From PALSA-1004 sp046715035 (GTDB lineage: Bacteria > Pseudomonadota > Gammaproteobacteria > Burkholderiales > SG8-41): DNA of 23,985 nucleotides. The stretch is from positions 1 through 23,985 of the forward strand of contig JBKJZR010000102.1 of NCBI GenBank assembly GCA_046715035.1, in the 5' to 3' direction. A program made the position numbers and the translations under genes. Positions within the stretch are counted from its first letter, which is position 1, and every line of letters begins with the position of its first letter. A model generated the notes under the pieces. The model saw only the letters and a program-made list of their open reading frames with translations, was not told the DNA's origin and made no database searches. Below, one piece after another: positions 14,970 through 22,946 of this stretch.

Positions 14970-15953
14970 ATGGGATCACGCAACGTCAATTACGCCGCGC
15001 TCGTTTGCGCGATCGCCGCCAGCGCGCTGGCCGGAAACGCTCAGGCGCAGACCTATCCCGCCAAACCGGTGCGCGTCGTCGTGCCCTTCGCCCCCGGCGG
15101 CACGTCCGACATTCTGGCGCGCCTGCTGGGCGCCAAGATCAACGAATCGCTGGGCCAGCAGGTGCTGGTCGACAATCGTCCCGGCGCAAGCGGCAATATC
15201 GGCACCGAGCTGGTGGCGAAATCGGCGCCCGACGGCTACACGCTGGTGCTGATGGACGTCGGCAACCTGTCGATCAGCCCGAGCATCTTCCCCAAGCTGC
15301 CGTTCGACATCAGCAAGGACCTCGCCCCGGTGACCGTAATTTCCTATTCGCCGCACTTGCTCTGCGTGCATCCGAGCGTGCCCGCGGGCACGGTCAAGCA
15401 GCTGATCGCGCTCGCCAAGTCCAAGCCGGGCCAGCTCAATTACGGCTCTACCGGCCTGGGGAGCGCGCCGCACATGGCCGGCCTGCTGTTCGCGCATCGC
15501 ACCGGCATCAGCTGGGTTTACATTCCCGCCAAGGGCGGCGCGCAGTCGATACTCGACGTCGCCTCAGGCCAGGCCGACGTGCTGTTCAACGGCATGCTCG
15601 CGACGCTTCCGCACGTCAGGAACGGCAAGCTCAAGCTGATCGCGGTTTCGAGCGAGAAGCGCATGCCGGCGCTCGCCGACGTGCCGACGGTCGGGGAAGC
15701 CGGCGTCCCGGGTTTCGTCACCGGATCGTGGCAGGGCATACTTGCGCCCGCGGGCACCCCGCGCGATGTCGTGGCCAAGCTGCAAAGCGAAGTCGCGCGT
15801 ATCGTGCGCATACCCGACATCAACGAGAAGCTCTCGCAACAGGGCGCCGAGCCGATCGCGAACACGCCCGAGCAGATGGGCGAGTGGCTGAAGAGCGAAC
15901 AGGCGCGCTGGGCGAAGCTGATCAAAGAGACCGGCTTCAAGCTCGACCAGTGA
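14970..15953 (+). CDS. Bug family substrate-binding protein, copy 3
   Basis: The product has 327 residues from ATG 14970. GAGGAG at 14957-14962 and the signal peptide right after this ATG (cleavage near AQA-QTYP, about residue 27) decide the start over an open frame beginning at 14898 inside copy 2. The first loop is standard (PFAPGGTSDILAR, VDNRPGASGNIG). The second loop is not: SWVYIPAKGG (181-190) stands where the other copies have HVPYKG, so the ligand contact formed by the HVPYK segment is changed. Otherwise full length, ending in KLIKETGFKLDQ. A different ligand from its neighbours is plausible. Confidence 0.9.
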   Translation: MGSRNVNYAALVCAIAASALAGNAQAQTYPAKPVRVVVPFAPGGTSDILARLLGAKINESLGQQVLVDNRPGASGNIGTELVAKSAPDGYTLVLMDVGNLSISPSIFPKLPFDISKDLAPVTVISYSPHLLCVHPSVPAGTVKQLIALAKSKPGQLNYGSTGLGSAPHMAGLLFAHRTGISWVYIPAKGGAQSILDVASGQADVLFNGMLATLPHVRNGKLKLIAVSSEKRMPALADVPTVGEAGVPGFVTGSWQGILAPAGTPRDVVAKLQSEVARIVRIPDINEKLSQQGAEPIANTPEQMGEWLKSEQARWAKLIKETGFKLDQ

Positions 15954-15981
15954 CGGGTCCATCCATCCAAAGGCCGCAACG

Positions 15982-16962
15982 ATGACACTTCGCATCCGCT
16001 ACGCAGCACTGCTATGCACGCTCCTTCCCACCGCCGCCGCGCAGGCGCAAGGCGGCGCGCCGGCTTATCCGGCCAAGGCGATACGCTACGTCGTGCCCTT
16101 CCCCGCGGGAGGCACGACGGACATCCTCGCGCGCATGCTCGGTCAGAAACTGACGGAAGCGTGGGGTCAGCAGGTCATCATCGACAATCGCCCCGGCGCG
16201 GGGGGTAACGTCGGGTCGGAAATCGCGTCCAAGGCACCCGCGGACGGCTACACCATCCTCGGCGGCACCGTGAGCTCGCATTCGATCAACACCAGCCTGT
16301 ACAGCAAAATGCCCTACCACCCGCTGAAGGATTTCGCGCCGGTCACCACGATCGCGATGGTGCCCAACGTGCTGGTCGTCCACCCTTCCGTGCCGGCAAA
16401 GAACGTGAAGGAATTCATCACGTTCGCCAAAGCGCGGCCCGGCCAGCTGCGCTATGCGTCCGCAGGCAATGGCACGTCCCAGCACCTGTCGGGCGAATTG
16501 TTCAGCATGCTGACCGGCACCAAGATGATTCATGTGCCCTACAAAGGTAGCGCCCCCGCGTCGGCCGAGCTGATGGGCGGCCAGGTCGAGCTGAGCTTCG
16601 AGAACTCTACCGTCGCGGTGCCGTTCATCAACGCGGGCAAGATGCGCGCCCTCGGTGTCACCACCGCCAAGCGCACCGGCGCGCTGCCGGGAGTTCCGAC
16701 CCTCGCTGAAGCGGGCGTCCCCGGCTACGAAGTGAGCTCGTGGCAGGGCGTTTTCGCGCCCGCCGGTACGCCACCGGAGATCGTCAGGAAGCTCAACGCC
16801 GAGCTGGTGCGCATCATCGGGCTGCCGGACTTCCAGAAGCGGCTCGCCGACATCGGCGCCGAGCCCGTCGGCAATACCCCCGAGCAGTTCACCGACTTCA
16901 TCCGCACCGAGATCGCCAAATGGGAGAAAGTCGTCAAGGCATCCGGCGCGCGCGTCGACTGA
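15982..16962 (+). CDS. Bug family substrate-binding protein, copy 4
   Basis: The product has 326 residues. The signal peptide ends near AQA-QGGAP (about residue 23). Both binding signatures are standard: VVPFPAGGTTDILARM with IDNRPGAGGNVG, and HVPYKGSAPASAELMGGQ. The C-terminal FIRTEIAKWEKVVKASGARVD is full length. It begins 28 bases after copy 3 and is the last of the four-gene run. No clear terminator follows, and the downstream neighbour is on the other strand, so the transcript must end within the roughly 40 bases between them or run antisense into that gene. Confidence 0.9.
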   Translation: MTLRIRYAALLCTLLPTAAAQAQGGAPAYPAKAIRYVVPFPAGGTTDILARMLGQKLTEAWGQQVIIDNRPGAGGNVGSEIASKAPADGYTILGGTVSSHSINTSLYSKMPYHPLKDFAPVTTIAMVPNVLVVHPSVPAKNVKEFITFAKARPGQLRYASAGNGTSQHLSGELFSMLTGTKMIHVPYKGSAPASAELMGGQVELSFENSTVAVPFINAGKMRALGVTTAKRTGALPGVPTLAEAGVPGYEVSSWQGVFAPAGTPPEIVRKLNAELVRIIGLPDFQKRLADIGAEPVGNTPEQFTDFIRTEIAKWEKVVKASGARVD

Positions 16963-17000
16963 CTCGCGCCGTTATCTGCGCGCTGCTCGGCGCATAAACG

Positions 17001-17204
17001 TCACTTGAACAACGACGGCAGCCACCACACGACGCCGGCGACCACCACGGTCAGGAACAGCAGGTCGCGGATCCGTTTGCGGTCCACCGGTGACAGCGGA
17101 CGCCGGCGCTTGTGCTTGTCTTTCTCGTCCGGGTTGGTGGCGATACGCCATTCGAAAAGGATGATCGCGAACCCTATCGCCAGGGTGATCAGTACGCCTG
17201 TCAT
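17001..17204 (-). CDS. Small two-helix membrane protein
   Basis: The product has 67 residues. GGAGG (17215 to 17211 on this strand) lies six bases before the ATG, a strong start signal. A first hydrophobic helix (about 3-18) is joined by a highly charged loop (NPDEKDKHKRRRPLSPVDRK) to a second helix (about 47-65) ending in WWLPSLFK. The layout predicts a hairpin in the inner membrane with a cytoplasmic or periplasmic basic loop. I do not recognise the family. It is divergent from the CHRD gene and stands alone on its strand. Confidence 0.7.
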   Translation of the reverse strand: MTGVLITLAIGFAIILFEWRIATNPDEKDKHKRRRPLSPVDRKRIRDLLFLTVVVAGVVWWLPSLFK

Positions 17205-17496
17205 CGCCGCCCTCCGTCGCGTCGTTTGCGGACAAATCTTAGACGCTTGGTGGTGGCAGTCAACTGCGGGCAGATGAGCCGAGGCGGGCTCACCCGACAG
17301 CGCGCGGGCCGGCGCGTAACGGTAATTCTTACAATTAAACGCGATGCAGGGGCGTTCCGCAGCGCGCGGGGCGTGCTAATCGGTGACGCGCCTTTTCTTC
17401 GGCACGCATCCGGCTTAAGCTTCATTCCCTGCGGCGACGGAATGCGAATGCATTCACAGTGACGCCGCATCCCGATCCCCCACAGGAGTACTTGAA
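17205..17496. other. Divergent intergenic region with inverted repeat
   Basis: No gene is seen. TGAGCC (17275-17280) and GGCTCA (17287-17292) form a perfect 6-bp inverted repeat around GAGGCG, without a T-run, lying between the divergent small membrane protein and CHRD genes. TACAAT (17330-17335) in an AT-richer patch is a -10-like hexamer for the plus strand, but it would give a leader of about 160 bases. No -35 box is convincing. Confidence 0.3.
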
Positions 17497-17934
17497 ATGA
17501 TGAATGCTGCGACCCCGACGAAAATATTTTTCTGGCAGATACTGGCCCTCTCGACGCTGTTGCTCGTGGGCTGCGCAAGCGACCGCGGCCGCGGTACGAA
17601 CCTGTCGCTGAGCGGCGCGCAGGAGGTTCCGCCCGTCACCACATCGGCGACGGGAAGCGGCACCATCACGGTCGGCAGCGACCGCTCGGTGAGCGGCAGC
17701 GTGACGACTTCCGGCGTCGCAGTGACCGCGGCGCACATCCACGAAGGGCCGGCCGGCAGCAATGGTCCGATCATCATTCCGCTCACCAAGACTGGCGATA
17801 ACGTATGGAGCGTAGCCGCGGGCGCAAAGCTCACGGAAGCGCAGTACGCGAGTTACAAGAACGGCAATCTGTACGTCAACGTTCACAGCGCGGCCCACAA
17901 GGGCGGCGAAATCCGCGGCCAGCTCAAGCCCTAG
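17497..17934 (+). CDS. CHRD domain lipoprotein
   Basis: The product has 145 residues. The signal peptide ends in LLLVGC, so C26 is the likely lipidated residue and the protein is anchored in the periplasm or outer membrane. Nearly all the rest (about 35-145) is one CHRD domain: LSGAQEVPPVTTSATGSG, AAHIHEGPAGSNGP and LYVNVHSAAHKGGEIRGQL. The domain is named after chordin; its role in bacteria is not established. The conserved His residues could bind metal, but this is inference. AGGAG at 17484-17488 supports ATG 17497, with ATG 17500 also possible. The gene is closed off by two terminators in tandem. Confidence 0.9.
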   Translation: MMNAATPTKIFFWQILALSTLLLVGCASDRGRGTNLSLSGAQEVPPVTTSATGSGTITVGSDRSVSGSVTTSGVAVTAAHIHEGPAGSNGPIIIPLTKTGDNVWSVAAGAKLTEAQYASYKNGNLYVNVHSAAHKGGEIRGQLKP

Positions 17935-17940
17935 TAGGAA

Positions 17941-17973
17941 CTTGTCGGACTCGATTCCGACAAGCTTCTTCTT
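17941..17973 (+). terminator. Intrinsic terminator after the CHRD gene
   Basis: CTTGTCGGA (17941-17949) and TCCGACAAG (17956-17964) form a perfect 9-bp stem with a six-base loop, followed by the pyrimidine tail CTTCTTCTT. It starts six bases after the CHRD stop codon. Confidence 0.8.
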
Positions 17974-18001
17974 AGGCATCGAGACACCCTTGTGTAAATC
18001 G

Positions 18002-18027
18002 AAGGCCAGCTCCACCCCTGGCCTTTT
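18002..18027 (+). terminator. Second intrinsic terminator, before the YihY gene
   Basis: AAGGCCAG (18002-18009) and CTGGCCTT (18018-18025) form a perfect 8-bp stem with an eight-base loop, and the T-run TTTT (18024-18027) ends the hairpin. It lies 37 bases after the first hairpin and 33 bases before the YihY ATG. Confidence 0.65.
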
Positions 18028-18060
18028 GATTGTGCGCGTTCACCTGACGCGCCGGCAGCC

Positions 18061-18960
18061 ATGAGCGCTCCGCTTCATCCCGCCGCGCACGTCATCACGC
18101 ATCCGGGGGCGTTCGCATTGCAAGTCTGGCGCGGCTTCCGCGCCAATCAGGGCCTGCTGCTCGCGGGCGCCGTGGCTTATTACACGCTCCTGTCGATCGT
18201 CCCGGCGCTGATCCTGATCGTCATCGCGCTGTCACACGTCATCGACCAGGCGGAATTGCTGCACACGCTCGGTCGCTATCTCGAATGGCTGGTGCCGGGC
18301 CAGTCGAAAGCGATGGTCAAGGAGCTCGCCACTTTCCTCGAGCATCGCGAGGTCATCGGCTGGCTGCTGCTGGTGACGATGATATTTTTCAGCTCGCTTG
18401 CATTCACCGTGCTCGAGAACGCGATGACGGTGATCTTTCTGCACCGCGTCGCGGTGCGCAAGCGGCGCTTCGTCGTGTCGGCGGTGTTGCCGTACTGCTA
18501 CATCCTGTTCCTCGGCATCGGACTGCTGCTCGTCACGCTGGTGTCCGGCAGCCTGCAGGTAGTCGGCGAGGAAAGCATCGATTTTCTCGGACGCACCTGG
18601 TCGTTGAGCGGCCTGTCGGGCGTGCTGCTCTACCTGCTCGGGCTTGCCGGCGAGATCTTCTTGCTTACCTCCATCTACCTCGTCATGCCGGTGGGAAGGC
18701 TGTCGCTGCGCCACGCACTGATTGGCGGGGTGACCGCTGCGTTACTGTGGGAAATCACGCGCCGTCTGCTGACCTGGTATCTCGCATCGCTGTCGCAGGT
18801 CAGCGTCGTCTACGGGTCGCTGACGACCGCGATCGTGGTGCTGCTGAGCCTCGAGCTCGGTGCAACGGTGTTGTTGCTGGGCGCGCAGGTGATCTCGGAG
18901 TATGAGCGCGTCGCGAAAGGTAAGCCCGCCACGCCGCCGACGGAGATCCGCATCGGCTGA
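18061..18960 (+). CDS. YihY/virulence factor BrkB family membrane protein (second of two)
   Basis: The product has 299 residues. It has the family layout of about six membrane segments (roughly 30-57, 97-120, 138-163, 183-205, 217-237 and 257-283) with GAVAYYTLLSIVPALILIVIA near the start and VYGSLTTAIVVLLSLELGATVLLLGAQ near the end. It is clearly divergent from the copy at 2380, so this is not a recent duplication. The biochemical role of the family is not settled. No strong ribosome binding site is seen before ATG 18061, though the MSAPL start and the following conserved region fit. Two terminators upstream isolate it from the CHRD gene. Confidence 0.88.
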   Translation: MSAPLHPAAHVITHPGAFALQVWRGFRANQGLLLAGAVAYYTLLSIVPALILIVIALSHVIDQAELLHTLGRYLEWLVPGQSKAMVKELATFLEHREVIGWLLLVTMIFFSSLAFTVLENAMTVIFLHRVAVRKRRFVVSAVLPYCYILFLGIGLLLVTLVSGSLQVVGEESIDFLGRTWSLSGLSGVLLYLLGLAGEIFLLTSIYLVMPVGRLSLRHALIGGVTAALLWEITRRLLTWYLASLSQVSVVYGSLTTAIVVLLSLELGATVLLLGAQVISEYERVAKGKPATPPTEIRIG

Positions 18961-18980
18961 GCGCAGGTTCGCAGCGGCTT

Positions 18981-19003
18981 GCCCCGTCATAGGGGCGTTT
19001 CTT
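18981..19003 (+). terminator. Possible intrinsic terminator after the second YihY gene
   Basis: GCCCC (18981-18985) pairs with GGGGC (18992-18996) around a six-base loop, followed by GTTTCTT. The stem is short and the T-run imperfect, but it lies 20 bases after the stop codon. TAGAAT (19026-19031), just downstream, is a possible -10 box for glnS. Confidence 0.4.
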
Positions 19004-19056
19004 CGGCGCGCATCGAGCGATCGATTAGAATACCGCATCATCGCCACGGAAGCGTC

Positions 19057-20829
19057 ATGCCTCACCCTGCCAGCAAGCCCGCCTCGGCACACGGCACCCA
19101 TTTCATCCGCAACATCATCGAGGAAGACCTCGCCCAAGGCACCTATGCAGGACGCCGCTGGGCCGGCCGGCCGGGCCCCGCGGCGCTACACGCCGCCGCG
19201 CCGCCCGATCCGGCGCGTATCCGCACCCGTTTCCCGCCGGAACCCAACGGGTACCTGCACTTCGGCCACGCCAAGTCGATCTGCCTCAACTTCGGCCTCC
19301 CGCTCGAGTACGGCGGCGTATGCCACATGCGCTTCGACGACACCAATCCCGAAAAGGAAGAGCAGGAATACGTCGACGCGATACTCGACGCCGTGCGCTG
19401 GCTCGGCTTCGACTGGCACGCCCAGGGCACCGAACACCTCTATTTCGCGAGCGACTACTTCGACTTCATGTACGAGGCCGCCGAATTCCTGATCGATGCC
19501 GGTCTCGCCTATGTCGACGCGCAAAGCGCCGAGGAGATGCGCACGCAGCGCGGCACGCTGACCGAGCCGGGCCGGCCCAGCCCGTATCGCGACCGCTCGA
19601 TTGCGGACAATCTGCGGCTGTTTCGGGAAATGCGCGACGGCAGTCACGCCGAAGGCAGCATGGTTCTGCGCGCGAAGATCGACATGGCATCGCCGAACAT
19701 CAACCTGCGCGACCCGGCACTGTATCGCATCCGCAAAGCGCCGCATCACCGCACGGGCGACAAATGGTGTGTCTACCCGATGTACTCCTACGCGCACCCG
19801 ATCGAGGACGGCCTCGAAGAGATCACGCACAGCCTGTGCACGCTCGAGTTCGAGGACCAGCGGCCTTTCTACGACTGGCTGCTCGATCACCTCGTCGCGG
19901 GCGGACTGCTCGCGCGCCCGCGCCCGCACCAGTACGAGTTCGCCCGGCTCAACCTCACCAATGTCGTGCTTTCGAAGCGCAAGCTGATCCAGCTCGTCGA
20001 GGAAGGCCACGTCGAAGGCTGGGACGACCCGCGCATGCCGACGATCGTCGCGGCGCGGCGCCGCGGCTACACGCCGGAGGGATTGCGCCTGCTCGCCGAG
20101 CGCATCGGGGTGTCGAAGTCCGACTCGTGGATCGATTTCTCGCTGCTCGAAGACTGCATGCGCGAGCACCTGAACGAAATCGCGCCGCGCCGCATTGCGG
20201 TGCTCGATCCGGTCAGGCTGATCATCGATAACTATCCCGCGGCCGGCGCCGAGGAATGCCACGCGCCCAACCATCCCCAGCAGCCCGCTCTGGGCAAGCG
20301 ACCCGTGCCGTTCTCGCGCGAGCTGTGGATCGAGCGCGACGACTTCATGGAGAACGCGCCGCAAGGTTATTTTCGCCTGTTCCCCGGCAACCGGGTGCGG
20401 CTGCGCTACGGCTACGTGGTGGAATGCACCGGCTGCGACAAGGACGCCGGCGGCACCATCACCGCCGTGCGCTGCCGTTACGACCCCGACACGAAATCGG
20501 GAACGCCGGGCGCCGAAAAGGTCAAGGTGAAGGGCAACATCCACTGGGTGAGCGTGCCGCACGCGCATGCGGCGCAAGTGCGCCTCTACGACCGTTTGTT
20601 CTCGGCGCCCCACCCCGGCGCCGGGGGACGCGATTTTCTGCTGGATCTCAACCGCGAGTCGAAGCGCGTGATCGAAGCCCGGCTCGAGCCGGCGCTGAGC
20701 GAGGCCCAGGCGGACGAACGCTTCCAGTTCGAGCGGCACGGCTACTTCATCGCCGACCGGGTCGACTCGCGTCCCGGCACGCCGGTGTTCAACCGCACCG
20801 TGACCCTGCGCGACGCGTGGCAGAAATGA
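19057..20829 (+). CDS. glnS: Glutaminyl-tRNA synthetase
   Basis: The product has 590 residues from ATG 19057, compared with about 554 in E. coli. The class I signatures are present: the HIGH-type motif in PPEPNGYLHFGHAKS (60-74) and the KMSKS-type motif VLSKRKL (about 306-312). TGDKWCVYPMYSYAHPIEDG and GWDDPRMPT are typical GlnRS sequences, and the two C-terminal beta-barrel domains (anticodon binding) follow. Residues 29-54 (TYAGRRWAGRPGP and an Ala/Pro-rich stretch) are extra relative to the usual short link between DLxxG and RTRFPPEPNG. It charges tRNA-Gln with glutamine in the cytoplasm. An upstream in-frame start (18979) overlaps the presumed terminator and promoter and is rejected. Confidence 0.95.
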   Translation: MPHPASKPASAHGTHFIRNIIEEDLAQGTYAGRRWAGRPGPAALHAAAPPDPARIRTRFPPEPNGYLHFGHAKSICLNFGLPLEYGGVCHMRFDDTNPEKEEQEYVDAILDAVRWLGFDWHAQGTEHLYFASDYFDFMYEAAEFLIDAGLAYVDAQSAEEMRTQRGTLTEPGRPSPYRDRSIADNLRLFREMRDGSHAEGSMVLRAKIDMASPNINLRDPALYRIRKAPHHRTGDKWCVYPMYSYAHPIEDGLEEITHSLCTLEFEDQRPFYDWLLDHLVAGGLLARPRPHQYEFARLNLTNVVLSKRKLIQLVEEGHVEGWDDPRMPTIVAARRRGYTPEGLRLLAERIGVSKSDSWIDFSLLEDCMREHLNEIAPRRIAVLDPVRLIIDNYPAAGAEECHAPNHPQQPALGKRPVPFSRELWIERDDFMENAPQGYFRLFPGNRVRLRYGYVVECTGCDKDAGGTITAVRCRYDPDTKSGTPGAEKVKVKGNIHWVSVPHAHAAQVRLYDRLFSAPHPGAGGRDFLLDLNRESKRVIEARLEPALSEAQADERFQFERHGYFIADRVDSRPGTPVFNRTVTLRDAWQK

Positions 20830-20877
20830 TGCTCCCGTACAAACGCTGCCGCTGCGCAAACTGAAAGGAACCTGCCG

Positions 20878-21858
20878 TTGAGCGCGACGTTTTTATCCCG
20901 CGGTGCTGCCGCCGCGTTGCTGTCCCTGCTCTGCTCCGTGCATGCGCTTGCGCAGCCAGCGGCGTTTCCGACGCGCCCGATGCGCATCATCGTGGGCTTC
21001 CTGCCGGCCAGCAGCAACGACCTGCTGGCGCGCTTCATCGGCGGCAAGCTGAGCGAGCGCCTGGGCCAGCAGATCGTCGTCGATAACCGTCCCGGCGCCA
21101 ACGGCATCATCGGCAGCGAGCTGACGGCGAAAGCGACGCCCGACGGCCACACACTGCTGCTGATGTCGACTTCGCACACCATGAACGCCGCGGTCCACAA
21201 GCAGCTGCCCTTCGATCCCCTGAGGTCGTTCACGCCGGTGGCGATGATCGGCGCCGGCCCGCTCGTGCTCGTGTCGCATCCCTCGTATGCCGCCGCCAAC
21301 GCGAAGGGTCTGATCGAGCTCGCCAACGCCAAGCCCGGCACCATCACCTACAGCTCTGCCGGCACCGGCGGCATCAATCATTTCGCCGGCGCTCTGTTCG
21401 CGCGCGTCGCCGGCGTCCAGCTCGTGCATGTGCCGTACAAGGGCGGCGCGCCGGCGCTGACCGACGTGATGGCAGGGCAGGTCCAGATCATGTTCGGTTC
21501 GATGCCGCTGACGCTCAACCAGATCCGCGCCGGCAAGATCAAGGCGCTCGGCGTGACGAGTGCCAAGCGCGCGCCGCTGCTGCCGGCAGTGCCGGCGATC
21601 GCCGAGTCCGGAGCGCCCGGCTACGAAATCAGCACCTGGTGGGGCATCATCGCGCCTGCCGGCGTCCCGCCAACGATCGTGGCCCGGCTCAACACCGAAA
21701 TCGCTGCGATACTCGGCGAGCGCGACTCGGCGCAGCGGCTCGAAAGCGAAGGTGCCGAGCCGTGGCCGCTCTCCAGCGCCGCGTTCGGGCGCGTGCTCGC
21801 CGCGGAAATCGACAAGTGGGCACGCGTCGCGCGCGAGGCCAACATCCGCGCCGAATAG
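20878..21858 (+). CDS. Bug family substrate-binding protein, copy 5
   Basis: The product has 326 residues. The start is TTG 20878, with AAAGGA at 20863-20868 upstream. The signal peptide is cleaved near ALA-QPAAF (about residue 26). The first loop reads GFLPASSNDLLAR (40-52), lacking the PGG of most relatives but retaining the Asp; VDNRPGANGIIG and HVPYKGGAPALTDVMAGQ are normal. The C-terminal KWARVAREANIRAE is full length. It follows glnS by 48 bases, which is chance neighbourhood rather than function. The next Bug gene starts 28 bases after its stop. TTG rather than ATG may lower its expression. Confidence 0.9.
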   Translation: MSATFLSRGAAAALLSLLCSVHALAQPAAFPTRPMRIIVGFLPASSNDLLARFIGGKLSERLGQQIVVDNRPGANGIIGSELTAKATPDGHTLLLMSTSHTMNAAVHKQLPFDPLRSFTPVAMIGAGPLVLVSHPSYAAANAKGLIELANAKPGTITYSSAGTGGINHFAGALFARVAGVQLVHVPYKGGAPALTDVMAGQVQIMFGSMPLTLNQIRAGKIKALGVTSAKRAPLLPAVPAIAESGAPGYEISTWWGIIAPAGVPPTIVARLNTEIAAILGERDSAQRLESEGAEPWPLSSAAFGRVLAAEIDKWARVAREANIRAE

Positions 21859-21886
21859 CGCAGCCCAAGCGACCGCAGGATCGAAC

Positions 21887-22889
21887 ATGAAATCGCCTCT
21901 TCCCGTTCGCGGCCGCTCGCCGCACGCTGCTGCTTATCGTCTGCGCGGCAAGCCTCTTGTCTGCAGCAGCGGCGTACGCGCAACCGGGCGCCTATCCCGA
22001 GCGGCCGGTGCGCCTCATCGTGCCGTTCCCGCCCGGCGGCGGCAACGACATCCTCGCGCGGGCGGTGGGACAGCGGCTGACCGAAGGGCTGGGCCAGCAG
22101 ATCATCGTCGACAACCGTGGCGGCGCGGGCGGCATGATGGGCGGCGCGCTCGCCGCGGCCGCGGACCCCGATGGCTACACCCTCTTTCTGGGCAGCATGG
22201 GCAGTCTCGCGCACAACCCGGCACTGCGGCCGAACCTGCCCTACAGCCCGCCGCGCGATTTCGCCGCGGTGTCGATGCTCGCGACCTCGGCGTTCATACT
22301 CGTCGCCTATCCCGCCCTTCCGGCGAAATCGGTGCAGGAGCTCATCGCAGCCGCGCGCGCCAAACCCGGAACGCTGAACTACGGCTCGGCCGGTACGGGC
22401 TCGTCGCTGCACATGACGGGCGAGCTGTTCAAGCACACGACCGGCATCGACATCGTGCACGTCGCCTACAAAGGCACCGCGCCCGCGCTCACCGATCTGA
22501 TCGCGGGTCAGGTGCAGATCGTGTTCAGCACGATGCCGCCGCCGCTGCCCCACGTCAAAACCGGCAAGCTGCGCGCGCTCGGCGTCACGAGCACGACGCG
22601 CGCCAAAGCCGTGCCCGACGTGCCGACCATCGCCGAAAGCGGCGTCCCCGGATTCTCGGTCGAGAACTGGCAGGGCATCGTCGTGCCGGCGAAGACCCCA
22701 CGCCCGATCGTCGAGCGGCTCAACCGCGAAATCACCCAGGTGCTGGCGCAGCCCGCGATGATTGAAGTCCTCGGCGTGCAGGGCCTCGACGCCTCGGGCA
22801 ACACGCCCGCGCAGTTCGACCGGCTCATCCGCAACGAGATCGAGCGCTGGCGCAAGCTCGTGCAGACCGCGGGCATCAAGGTCGAATGA
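21887..22889 (+). CDS. Bug family substrate-binding protein, copy 6, with apparent one-base frameshift at its start
   Basis: The Bug core (VRLIVPFPPGGGND, VDNRGGAGG, HVAYKGTAPALTDLIAGQ, ending AGIKVE) is complete. In its frame, the sequence upstream encodes a good signal peptide (RRTLLLIVCAASLLSAAAAYAQ), but no ATG or GTG opens it and a TGA stands at 21888-21890. ATG 21887, with AGGA at 21877-21880 well spaced, is one base out of register. Removing one A from the AAA at 21890-21892 would give MNRLFPFAAARRTLLL joined to the core. The largest open frame with a usable start is TTG 21957 (310 residues), but this cuts through the signal peptide. This may be a sequencing indel, a real mutation that stops export, or use of a rare start such as CTG 21927 or 21930. 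Confidence 0.8.
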
Positions 22890-22946
22890 TGGCCGCGAGC
22901 ACGCTTTGACCCGCCACACGATGCTTTCCCGCAAGAAAGGACACCG

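Noticed and set aside
14161..15187. Identical 20-base stretch around the VDNRPGA codons in Bug copies 2 and 3 as a mobile repeat
   Set aside because: It encodes the conserved family motif with shared codon preference; sequence on both sides diverges, so it is not an inserted repeat.
19186..20859. 557-residue open frame on the minus strand
   Set aside because: It is the complement of glnS, with no motif and antisense-like composition.
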